A stretch of DNA of 64,000 bases from Lethocerus indicus. Its lineage: Eukaryota > Arthropoda > Insecta > Hemiptera > Belostomatidae. Position 1 is the stretch's first letter, and the number at the start of each line of letters is the position of its first letter. The notes under the pieces were generated by a model that saw nothing but the letters and a program-made list of their open reading frames with translations, searched no databases and was not told the origin of the DNA. The stretch is taken from contig JACDQD010000103.1 in assembly GCA_019843655.1 (NCBI GenBank), positions 7,502,001-7,566,000 on the forward strand, in the 5' to 3' direction. The position numbers and the translations under genes were made by a program. Of the stretch, positions 49,122-58,900 are shown piece by piece.

Positions 49122-49272
49122 CAACGGTTCTCAACCTGTGGGTTGCCACCCTGTCCTATCACAGGGGTCACCTTAGACGTGACAGTAGTGAAATCACTGT
49201 TACGGAATAGGGGGGCGCCGCGTGAGGATCCGTATTAAAGGGTCGCGGCATTAGGAATGTTGAGAACTACTG
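49122..49272. mobile_element. hAT-type MITE, 151 bp
   Basis: The left end CAACGGTTCTCAACCTGTGG and the right end, read in reverse complement, CAGTAGTTCTCAACATTCC, form imperfect terminal inverted repeats sharing GTTCTCAAC, with subterminal GGTTGCCACCC / GGGTCGCGGC also related. This left-end motif is a familiar terminus of non-autonomous hAT-superfamily elements in many animals. The flanks AGATACGG (49114-49121) and ACCTACGG (49273-49280) match at 6 of 8 bases, consistent with an aged 8-bp target duplication, which is diagnostic for hAT. At 151 bp it has no transposase and would depend on one elsewhere. Confidence 0.8.
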
Positions 49273-50533
49273 ACCTACGGAATTTGGAGCGCATCACATC
49301 AGGGAATAAAAGGAGGCGGGGAGAATACCACCAAAGCATAAGGCGCTCGTAGTCAACTGTTTCTTACTGAACAATCCGAGTAGTCGCGAAAGTAAAATTT
49401 ATTTTATTTTTAAATGAATTGACGACAAACCTACTTTAACATGTTTTCATTAACATTCCCTGTGAGTCCCGCATAGCGGGCCAATGGAGAGAGTGCTCTG
49501 GGTGTTTTGAATGGCCTAATCAGGATTGAGGTTTGGCGGGCGGAGTGATGGAGGGAGGGAGGAGTGATTGAGCCCACCTCTGTTGCCGGCGGTAATTCGA
49601 TGACCGCGTCAAAGTCGCCGCCCCTTGCCGACGGTGGTCCAGTCAATTTCGGACGATTTAACCTACTATCGACTCCAGTCGCGGCAGTTAAATACGCGTC
49701 GAGATATCGCCGTGAGTGGCAGGTCTGGGATAATCACGCTCAAAAAGGCCCGATAGGAACAATTCCGGAAAATGGACGGTACAACACTACTAAAGCATTA
49801 TCTTACAATCTTCTGGGATATCACTGAGAAGGGTCTTACCCAGAATTTAACACTAGATCGATGATCGGCCAACAAATAATCTCTTTGCAATTAAAATAAT
49901 TAACCATCTAAGCGTTGACGGGTATGTCAGAATAAATCCCACCATTCATTGAGAAATTCATCCTTTTTCCGGGCTAATTAAAAGGATTTTACGATTAACG
50001 ATCGGGGCTCGGAAGGGCCGGAGGACGAAATTATATTGGGCCGGTAAAAATCCGGTTTTGACGCCGTTTTATAGCCTAATTGAACCCAATAAATTATCCG
50101 GGTATTAAAACGACGCTCGACTTTATCGGTAGCTAGGCGATGAGGAGAGAGAGGGGCGGGCTCTCTTTATTGCTCGGGCGTTGATGATGAAGGGAGACGG
50201 GGGCCAAACCGGGCCGATTTTAAATATATTCGAGTCGCGTTCGGTCCCACCAAGCAAATGGATTATTGATTGGAACACCCGCTCCATCGAGGAGCAGTTG
50301 AAAGGGGAAGAGCCCACTTTTTGAAGAGCGGACAAAAATTGGAATATTGTTTGGGAAATGGAAAAAAATATACGCCCCCCCCCCGACTACTCGGCACTCG
50401 GGACCAATTTACGTTTTGTAGATTCGGCAGGATGTTCGACTAAAAAGATATTGGGTTCCTACCCGGGACAATTCCAAATTTAGCCAAAAACTGTTGGTAC
50501 CTTTCATCCGAGCTCAGATCTGATGTCTGGCTC

Positions 50534-50536
<3 letters not shown>
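49273..50536. other. Non-coding stretch, no gene seen
   Basis: No gene supported. GC-rich patches at about 49480-49760 and 49990-50330 produce overlapping ORFs on both strands (49431-49646 - and 49564-49827 +). A 10-C run lies at 50375-50384. Confidence 0.5.

Positions 50537-50572
<36 letters not shown>
50537..50572. repeat. (TA)n microsatellite
   Basis: About 17 TA units. Confidence 0.95.
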
Positions 50573-50574
<2 letters not shown>

Positions 50575-51081
50575 GATATATTCTAAACTCTTGTACATGC
50601 AGTAGGACAATCGTACATACTTTAAAGTGAACATGGCTGACTTTACTCCCGGTATTTTCACTGGAATTAAACCCGGCTCCGTTGTTTTGTAAGGGACCTG
50701 TATAATGGACTCATAATTGAGGCTTCTTAGGGGGGCGGGGTGACGCCCCTCGGTTTCCGAGTCCTATTAATGCCCCCGGTTGTTTTCTTTTTTCTGAAGG
50801 CAGGTAATAAAGTACAATTAACCGCCTGAAAAATGGCTAATTAAATGTTACAAAAAAAGGCACGGGGGGAACTAAACGTTACGAATGGCAGTCCCGACTG
50901 CCGCCCCAAAATTTGATATACAGATGGTGGGAGCTTATTTGTAAATGGTAAAGGGTGGTCTTTGGTTTAGTGGAAGATCTAATCACCCTTAAATAAATAT
51001 TTTATTTGATAACAAACCGATTTAAATTGTATTTATTACTGAAATATGTTGCGGGTTCATGATGTAATTACATTGTGTTTG

Positions 51082-51126
<45 letters not shown>

Positions 51127-51788
51127 TTCCACGTACGAACATGGTGTAATTTGGAAATTCACAGTGCGAGAAACGTTTGTACACTTTCAGAAAGTTTCTA
51201 TTATTGCCTGTTGCACATATTATTACTATCAGGAGTGGGAGAAGACAAGATGTTGGGGCGTTATTATACCAGTGGCTATTGTGCAGTGAAGACAGCTGCT
51301 TTGTTTAAGCCGGCGGTGGTGAGATGATGGCGGGGCCTGCCAGTGTATAATTCATGAGGTGTCCGTCGTCTGGTAGCCGGCCCTTTGTGGCCCGCCCGGC
51401 TCAAACCGCCTCCAAGTCAACAGATTTCAAAACACACTGCAACGGGCATTTCTAATAAGCCCGGATCGAAAGCCACGATTTGCGTGTATTAGACCCGGAA
51501 ACGCGGACGGCATTCTAAATTATCTATATTCAGACCGAAGGTTTCCGCTACCAGAACTTGAAATATCACTAACTTCCGGTTGGATCGTGCAATACTGCGT
51601 GTAGAACCTCGGTTAGTAGAGGTTGACCCTCTGAAGGATTTTTCCCGTGCTTGGAAACCACCATGAGCGGGTTCAACTGGAAAGGGTTTGCTCAATCTGA
51701 CTCACACCTAGAAAACGGATTACCAAAATCGGAAGACAAACATAATCCCCCAATAAAAATTAACAGAACACACGACAGTGCAGTGAGG
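50573..51788. other. Non-coding stretch, no gene seen
   Basis: No gene supported. A pyrimidine tract at about 50779-50793 followed by GAAGGCAG|GTAATA superficially resembles a splice acceptor joined to a weak donor; I do not call it. A second (TA)n tract lies inside. Confidence 0.5.
51085..51123. repeat. (TA)n microsatellite
   Basis: About 19 TA units. Confidence 0.95.
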
Positions 51789-51912
51789 ATGCCCAAAAAA
51801 CATCCAAAGTGCCTACAGTGACTAACACCGCTACTGAAGATGGCGAGCAGCCGAAACCGGTTTAGCAAAAGACCAAACCAGCGAGAGGAGACAGAAACAT
51901 CACGAACCTACG
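51789..51912 (+). repeat. Interspersed repeat, copy 3 (best core)
   Basis: The best-preserved of four copies (38861, 46632 and, on the - strand, 41081). From 51831 it reads GCTA, CTGAAGA, TGGCGAGCAGCC, GAAA, CCGGTT, TAGC. This order resembles a type I hammerhead ribozyme: CUGANGA and GAAA are the catalytic core, GCUA/UAGC would form stem I, GGC...GCC stem II and ACC/GGU a minimal stem III that works better in a dimer. Copies 2 and 4 read GGTC here, giving a GUC cleavage triplet. One U is extra between CTGAAGA and stem II. Penelope-like elements are known to carry minimal hammerheads of this kind, but no Penelope RT is seen here. The repeat family is well supported; the ribozyme reading is inference. 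Confidence 0.7.
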
Positions 51913-53007
51913 GTTTGCCCTTTCCTTTCGGGTGTTGTCTGCTCCAAGACGATGGTCGCACCCTGTAAGAGTTCCGAATCCCCGAACATATTGAAGAGAG
52001 AATTTACCTGAAGTAACGATTTCATGCTACACTGAGGACCTTATATTATGTCACAAAATTGTATCAATCAAATAATAATTCTCAGCGGTATTTGATTAAT
52101 AAAATCTTTTCTTAAAAATTTCCGTGCGTAACAGTGAACGAAGTCGAGGTTGTAACTTGATTCAGAAGGCCTGGTTGTGACAACGGAAGATTGTACCGCC
52201 GGTTCTATATTTTACGGTGTATTATAAATCAAAATTGATCTCAATTTAGAAGGATTTATTTGGAACTGGCGTCGGATATATTGGGCCTTAAATTTTGAAG
52301 CACTGACTCCAGAGGATGAGTAATGTTGCTCCGGCAGCGATTATTCCAACCCGTGAACATATTTTTCAATTATACCATCCAGCGGACAACAAAAAAAGGC
52401 ACAAAACAGAAGTCTCGGTTGTTGTGGAAACACACTCTGCTTATATTTAATCTATATAGAATTAATTTGTATTTTTCCTTTCTCTTCTTTTTTACTAAAC
52501 ACATGACGGCCATGTTGTTTGTGTGACGGCGGTTTTTTTGTTTAGAGTTATAAAAATTTTAAGTCGTTAGAATAATTGCTTCTATTATATAACACAACCC
52601 TATTGATCACTAATAGGGTGACGCCGTGGTTTCTATTTATAGTCTAATAAAAAAAGATTGACAAACTGAACAAAAAATGTATTTAACTTCTGCACTAAAC
52701 AATACTCTTTACTTTGGTTAGGATCAGCATAACGCTAAATATTACCGGTAAAGAATTATATTTTGTCTTCTAAATTGCATAGAAATTGTAGAATGAACTT
52801 TTTACACCTTTTTGCCGTTACATTTTGGTAATCATCTTAACGTATCAATTGGATGGTATTCGTGTGTATACAAAATGTATTCTTAATGCGATTTACCTAT
52901 TAATTGAGTGATTACAGTGTTATTACTACGAGCTCATTGAAGTTATCTTTACTCTCGAGGTAAACAAAAAATATATATAACCAATAGAGGGGCTGCCTTA
53001 TTTCGTG
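51913..53007. other. Non-coding stretch, AT-rich
   Basis: No gene supported. It contains an 8-bp-arm hairpin (ACCCTATT at 52597, AATAGGGT at 52612, 7-base loop) and a perfect MEF2-type site CTATTTATAG at 52633-52642. Confidence 0.5.
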
Positions 53008-53033
53008 TAATGTACATTTGGAAATGTACATTA
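53008..53033. repeat. Near-perfect 26-bp palindrome
   Basis: TAATGTACATTT (53008-53019) and AAATGTACATTA (53022-53033) are exact reverse complements around a GG centre. Each half holds its own small palindrome, TGTACA. With a 2-base centre it cannot form a normal hairpin loop, so a dimeric protein site or cruciform is more likely. Confidence 0.65.
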
Positions 53034-53338
53034 AAAGGCGACACCGAGGACGCGAGTATAATAGGGGGAATTAGGACAGTTTCTGTCCGGATTTATTACT
53101 GGATAGAAAAAACAAATTCAGAAATGTGCACCCGGCGGAAACCCGCCTGGAAATTAAATTTAATTCCCAACGGGGCTCTTTCACCCTCCCCTTCCGACAA
53201 TTCTAAGCGTCACCGAACCTAGCGTGGGTTCTGGGCTCTGTCGCTACACCTTGATTGATGACCCTCCCACCGTCAGTAATCAGACCCCTTTGCCGTATAT
53301 AATTAATATATCTCCGTTCAGGGATCTGCTTTCGTTAA

Positions 53339-53341
<3 letters not shown>

Positions 53342-53371
<30 letters not shown>
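53342..53371. repeat. (TA)n microsatellite
   Basis: About 15 TA units, followed by a short (GT)n run at 53376-53389. Confidence 0.95.
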
Positions 53372-53375
<4 letters not shown>

Positions 53376-53972
53376 GAATGTGTGTGTGTCGGCGTTACAT
53401 TCAGTTGGAACGACGACAGGGCGAGTTTTGAACTCTGCCGGTCTCTGGAGTCAGCAGTCCCGACGAGTATAAAGAAAGAACTGTTTCGGGCCCAGGAAAG
53501 CGTAGGTAAACACATTCCTGTGTTGGAGAAAGAGTCTTACACAAAAAAACAGCACGTTAGAAGAAGTGCTGTATTTTCGACAGAAGATTATGTCCTAAAG
53601 GTAATTAATGTTGGGAATTAGGGTCAAGGGTTATTGAGGAGCTGATTTAGTAAAAAAACAAAAATATCAGAAGCATTGAAAATTCTGACTAATACAATTT
53701 AGACTTACATTTTAAATGCAGGTTTTAAAGTGTTGCATTGTATTCTTAATACAAAACTCTTACCAAGCCTGTATATTAACCAAGGTAGCGTGGTATTAAT
53801 GTGTACCTGTTGACTTTATTATAGTCAAAACTATACTTAATTTGTAGTGTTTTATATTGCCTATATAATTCGAAATTTAAATTTAGCTTTAGTATAACAC
53901 GTTGAACAAGTATTATTTTATGATGCCTGTTTTGAATATCGTCTTTTGTATCATTTTCAACTTCAGTAGAAG

Positions 53973-54090
53973 CAGCGGTTCTCAGCCTGTGGCTTTGTTC
54001 CATTTCGTTAAAACTAAATTGGTTTCGGCTTTTTGCATTTGTAGGAAAATTAGTGAGCCACCACGCGGTGGGCCTTGGAGCAGTGGCTAG
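53973..54090 (+). mobile_element. Possible hAT-type end fragment
   Basis: CAGCGGTTCTCAGCCTGTGG at 53973 matches the left terminus of the MITE at 49122 and the family consensus. A convincing right terminus is not found; AGCAGTGGCTAGG near 54080 is the only weak candidate. No 8-bp target duplication is evident. It is probably a truncated or heavily mutated copy. The right limit given is approximate. The fragment lies just upstream of the ratchet splice site at 54164. Confidence 0.4.
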
Positions 54091-54137
54091 GTCCAAATCA
54101 GAATGTGAAGAAAGGAAATCGACTGTTAATTATATTT

Positions 54138-54170
54138 CTAATAACAGATTTTTATTTTTTTCAGGTGAGT
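54138..54170 (+). other. Candidate recursive (ratchet) splice site
   Basis: TTTATTTTTTTCAG is fused directly to GTGAGT (junction 54164|54165), a full acceptor plus a full donor with no exon between. A branch-point-like CTAAT lies at 54138-54142, 22-26 bases upstream of the junction, an ordinary distance. The pyrimidine tract is almost uninterrupted T. The strand and junction sequence match the site at 3166. By the established ratchet model, the upstream intron is spliced to this site, regenerating a 5' splice site used for the next step. Confidence 0.6.
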
Positions 54171-54199
54171 CCATTCAGTGAGGAGTGATTCGCGATCTG
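54165..54199 (+). other. Candidate recursive-splicing exon / 35-nt microexon
   Basis: Thirty-five bases after the junction there is a second good donor, TCTG|GTAAGC (exon end 54199). A downstream donor close to a ratchet site is the known layout of a recursive-splicing exon: the acceptor is first defined by the downstream donor, then the regenerated GTGAGT is used and the segment is removed. Alternatively the 35 bases could be kept as a microexon, which would shift frame because 35 is not a multiple of three. There is no ATG inside. Confidence 0.4.
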
Positions 54200-55332
54200 G
54201 TAAGCTAAATCAAGTCTGTAAGCATGAATTTTAGTTAATATTGTGCGATATCCATCTCACATAATTTGGAAAGAAAAGTAGTTAAATCGAACAGCAGGAT
54301 ATCAGTTTATAATTAAGGAATTAATAACGAATTAATACTCACTTCAGGCCATGTTGCCTGTTAAGCTAAGATTAGCTCTTCTTGGCGTATTCAACTCAAC
54401 CTGTTGAAAAGTTCGTTTTAGCCTCTGGTTCCAGAGGGCTCAAGTTTCAAGACGTGAGTTATCGGTCCATTTTTTTCAATACAAGCGATAAGTTAAGGAA
54501 TCATAAGGGAGCTTTATTACGCAGGGCTTCGGCCAGTTTGGCCGCGGGGACAACGCGTCTTATTTACGATGTCGACGACCTTTAGAGTGGGCGGTCCCAT
54601 TAAAAATGGGCGCCCGGCTCCCTCGGGGGTGACATTTACAACACATTTCCAGGAGGCCGCAATTTATCCTCATTTATCGTTCATCACTCGGTGATTGGGG
54701 GTGTTGGACCTTCGGACTGCAAGTTCGCCACTGGAATCGATATTAGACTGGGTGTTCCGGAAATAAGGAATAATAATTGGGTCAGTTTTAAACTCCGGGT
54801 TTTGGCATAAGCAACCGATAATAAACGGCCCCGGTTCATAAATCCAAATAAATTGCAGTTCAATTCTGATTCGCGGCTTTATTGAATTTATCTCGCCAGA
54901 GGAGTATATGAAATATTTTAATAGGAGGGAGCACCCCAATTAGGTAGGAACAATACCGGGTGCACAGGTTCAGGAAAATTACTAGAAATAAAAAATATAA
55001 GTGAAATTAACGCACAAATTAGAAGTGTGAGAATAATCACTTCATTAATGAAAGGTAAAGAAGAGCCTAAGGATCTCAGTAACAATCTATCATCGTTCTT
55101 CCTATTGCGTGTACTGTTACTGTCATCAGCAACTGACGCACGAAGGATGCTTCTATTGAGTGTTCGTAACCTCGTAACTGAGAAAATATCTCGTCCGCCA
55201 TTTCCCTCCTCCGGTGTTCGCATTATCCCGCTCGCTTCCACCGAATAGGCGATGTAGCATCCGTAACTAACACCGGGGTTATCTGGCCAATTATCCGATC
55301 GTCCCGTCAAACGGGAGAGATAGAGTGAGTGA

Positions 55333-55333
<1 letters not shown>

Positions 55334-55374
<41 letters not shown>
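55334..55374. repeat. (GA)n microsatellite
   Basis: About 20 GA units, preceded by GAGTGAGTGAGG and followed by a second GA-rich piece to about 55406. The Ser-Leu ORF across it on the - strand is a repeat translation. Confidence 0.9.
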
Positions 55375-55376
<2 letters not shown>

Positions 55377-55962
55377 TGGATGGAGCGAGAGTGAGAGAGA
55401 GGAGAGCACCCAGATTTGTCAGACAAAGCATTCCTGTGTCTCGCCTGCTTCGCGCCATACTCAGCGATCCGTGACCCCTTCTAATGGGACCTCAGTTGAG
55501 AGAATCGCGCCAATCCCGGTTTATCTAAATATTGCCCCAGTATCATTTAGAACACCCAAGTCGCCTAAAATTGCCTAAAGGAGACATTTAACAGGAGCAC
55601 TCGAAGGAAGTGGAATTCATATTTACAATCCGTCCGACCCAACTGCACCTAACGAAAATAAATAACGAATCTTATTTCTACGAATTTAAGAGTAAAAATT
55701 ATGAAAGACGTGTTTGTTTTAAAACTAAATAACATCCGGAAAATAACTATCATTGGAAGGGTTTTTTCCCTTTACTTCTGGAGCCCCCTCGGGTCCGAGT
55801 ATTCTCCCCGGAATATTACGCGATCCTACCCGAAGTTGGTGATTATTAAGCGTTATTACTCACAAACGGCGGACGTGTTAATTGTATTACATCGGAAAAC
55901 GACATTTCTCGTAGCCTGAGCGATTATTCCGCCAAGTTCTGCGGAAGACCAGGACAGTGTTT

Positions 55963-55973
55963 GGGGGGGGGGG
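55963..55973. repeat. G homopolymer, 11 bases
   Basis: Uninterrupted run of 11 G in otherwise mixed sequence. Confidence 0.85.
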
Positions 55974-58900
55974 TATTTGCCTCCATGGATGCGGTTCGCA
56001 AAAACATTTCGGGACAATGCGGAAGAAGAGAGAAACTAAATAAAAGGTGGCGTAAAATGGGCAGGTTGTGTCTGTCGGCCGGCTAGGTTTGAGGGGTTAA
56101 AGTGTGGGCGCCGTCGGGAGATAACAATATGATGACGAGGGTCTCCTCCTTTGTCGGGCCCGCCCCGGGGGATCCGCGACCCGCGCCAAATTCTATCCCG
56201 GATATATCGGCCCCGACTACTACTTATTCCCGGATCCGCTTTACATTTTTCGGGCCCCTCCGAGAGCCGAGGGATAAATCAAATTTTCAATATTTTCACG
56301 GTATCCCTTCAAGTCGGTTATAAATGTTCGGTCTGAAACTTTTATTGCGGTAGGATTCAGTTATGAAGAAATTTTGTTGATAAATACAAATTTAAAAAGC
56401 GTAAAATTTTTACTGGCTGGTTTGATGTATTTATAATTGTTTGTTGATGTATCAGCCTTTTTTACTTAACTTTCGTCCTCCTCCATATTTTGGTTAATCT
56501 TACGGGCTACCCGATGCTCTATTTTGGGGTAGTTGTTTGTGTCGTGTTTTATGGTTTTTCCCTCAAATTATTTTCCATAAAACAATATTCGAAATCAGGT
56601 ACGGTGCATGGATTCATAAATTTAGCAATGGTTTCACTACCTGTGTTCTCAAGTACCTCAGTGCTAAGTGGATGATACTGACAGCAGCAGGAAATACAAT
56701 CACTGAATATGAAATTGGTTTTAATATAAGTAGGGATTATTCAAAAGAAAATTGCGTTACTACTGCGTTTTCATTTAGGACCAGAAATTCTGTTCTATGT
56801 CTGTTTGGACCAATTTAAACAAAGGAAGAAAGAAGAAATCTTAATGCGGACTGCATAAGAGGCCTGACTTTATAACCAGCCAGTGTTGATGAAGGCAAAC
56901 CTGAATTAGAACATTTTCAATGAATCATCCCGGCTCCAGAAGAGGAGCCTTCCGCAAGACAAAGCTTCTATTTAAAGGAGGGATTCGTTTTTTTCATTTT
57001 CTTTTTTAACCCCATTATTTAAAAATGAGACAGGAAAAAGGATTATCCTCTAACAGGGAAATTCGTTGGACTAATGAACGCCTGGATTTTTTTCATGTCC
57101 TTTGTTGGTTGATAAGATCGTGGATCTTAATTCGCCACCTTCTCTCATTAAACCCTCAACACGTCTTCGCATTTCTGTGCATGCATCAATATTCAACCCA
57201 ATTTACCTGTACTACCTTCGGTTGACGTTCCTAATGTAAAATCATTTTTCTAGATTCCTCTATTCAGATATTTTCCTGATATAATATTCGTTTATAATTG
57301 GAAACCGTGATTCGAACAACAGTTATACGCGAGATTCGACGAAATGTAAGTGAAAATTTATTAGAAAAAACAGTTTTATTATATTTTCATATTACTGTAT
57401 AATAATTTGGTACCTGTTATTCCTTTTAAGGAAAATATTGGTCAGAAAATATTTCCTGTTAATAGTAATACGAATTGTTCAGCGATAAATTTTTTATTTC
57501 AATTAAATTTCTTAGTAGCGGGACTGATTTGTTAAATTCGTTGTGCCTCTGGACATTCATACGTGCAGTTGAATTCAATGGAAATCATCAGTTTGTTACA
57601 ATGTGTCGAGGCGTTATCAAATAGTCACGGGGGAACTTGTCGTTCCGAGTCTTGTAGTTGTGGTCATAGGTACCGTACTTGATGTCTTATAGGGAAAATA
57701 TTGAAGTATTGACGGATGAATCGTTTAGGCGTGAAAAAGCGATTGAATGGTCCAAACCTGAATTATGGGGGTGGGGCAGGGGATCATTATATTGGGGCGG
57801 GTGGAGTCGAGAGACGTGGGGGGAGTGAGAGCCCATCTAGCGCCCAGTTAAAGTGTGTTCAAGTTTAAGTGGGCCACTAAAGTGGCTCGCTCGCTGGTCG
57901 CTCGAATTACCTACCAATTTGGAAGCTGGGACCAATTCACGAGCTCCGCAACCTTCTATCTGGGCGGCTCATTCGCCCAACCTATCCGGCAAGTCTTGCG
58001 TTTTGATACAAGTACAACAGCGCGAAGAACCATCGGTATGCACGAAAGTTTTCTCTACTACTCTCTCCGCTACAAGCCCTACATTCTTCTAAGTAAAATT
58101 GCGGAAAGTTTATTTTTATATCTCTTCTTTCTCTCTATAAAGAAGCCCCCCCAATGATATCACTTGAATGGCATAATGGACAGGTGACAGAGGAGAGGGC
58201 CTCAGCGAGTGAATTATGACCGGAATTTTATAAATTCGTCAATGTTCGGTATTTTGAAGTCGTGGTGAGCGGTGTGGCATAGGAAATACCAGGGAGAAAT
58301 GAGAATGGTTCGAATACTCTTTTGGTATAACCCCATAATTCTATGCCGTATGTCCATGTTGCCGTAATGTCCATGCTGTCTTTCAAATTTCCCTACCTTA
58401 CCCCTTAACGACTTTTAACGCTTCCCTGGGGTCATCAACAAGTGCCCGAGTTAATTAGGAACCGGGACCTCGTGTTCCGAACACGGGGAAAACGCGAAAA
58501 CGTCTGGAAAAAACGGAAAATAGTAAATTATTCATTGCGACGCTAGGTGGCAGTAAACCCCCTACTTCCATTGCCCGCCCTCTCATAATTGCGGCAGGGG
58601 GAACGCCTCGTAAAAGCCGGTAGGAATATAAAAATGGGCCATTAATTTTCGTTTGCAATGAAAAAATTTTCTTTTGCATCCCCGCTATCCGGGTTTCGAT
58701 TTTTTTAATTAACATTCTCGTTCGAGAATTTGTGAAACTAAACGCGCTCCCCCCGCAAGCTATAAAGTTGAATGCTCTGGATTTTAATAATTATAATTAT
58801 CCTGCAATTATTGTCACGAAATCATATTCTGGATAAACCAGTTTTATTAGACCTGACATTCTGCGCAATTATGGTATTATCTGTGATTTTGTAGTACTGT

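Noticed and set aside
50779..50808. Pyrimidine tract with GAAGGCAG|GTAATA
   Set aside because: Purines interrupt the tract next to the AG, and GTAATA is a weak donor.
53382..53621. Hydrophilic ORF, second half peptide-like
   Set aside because: It begins in a (TA)n/(GT)n microsatellite and has no homolog that I recognise.
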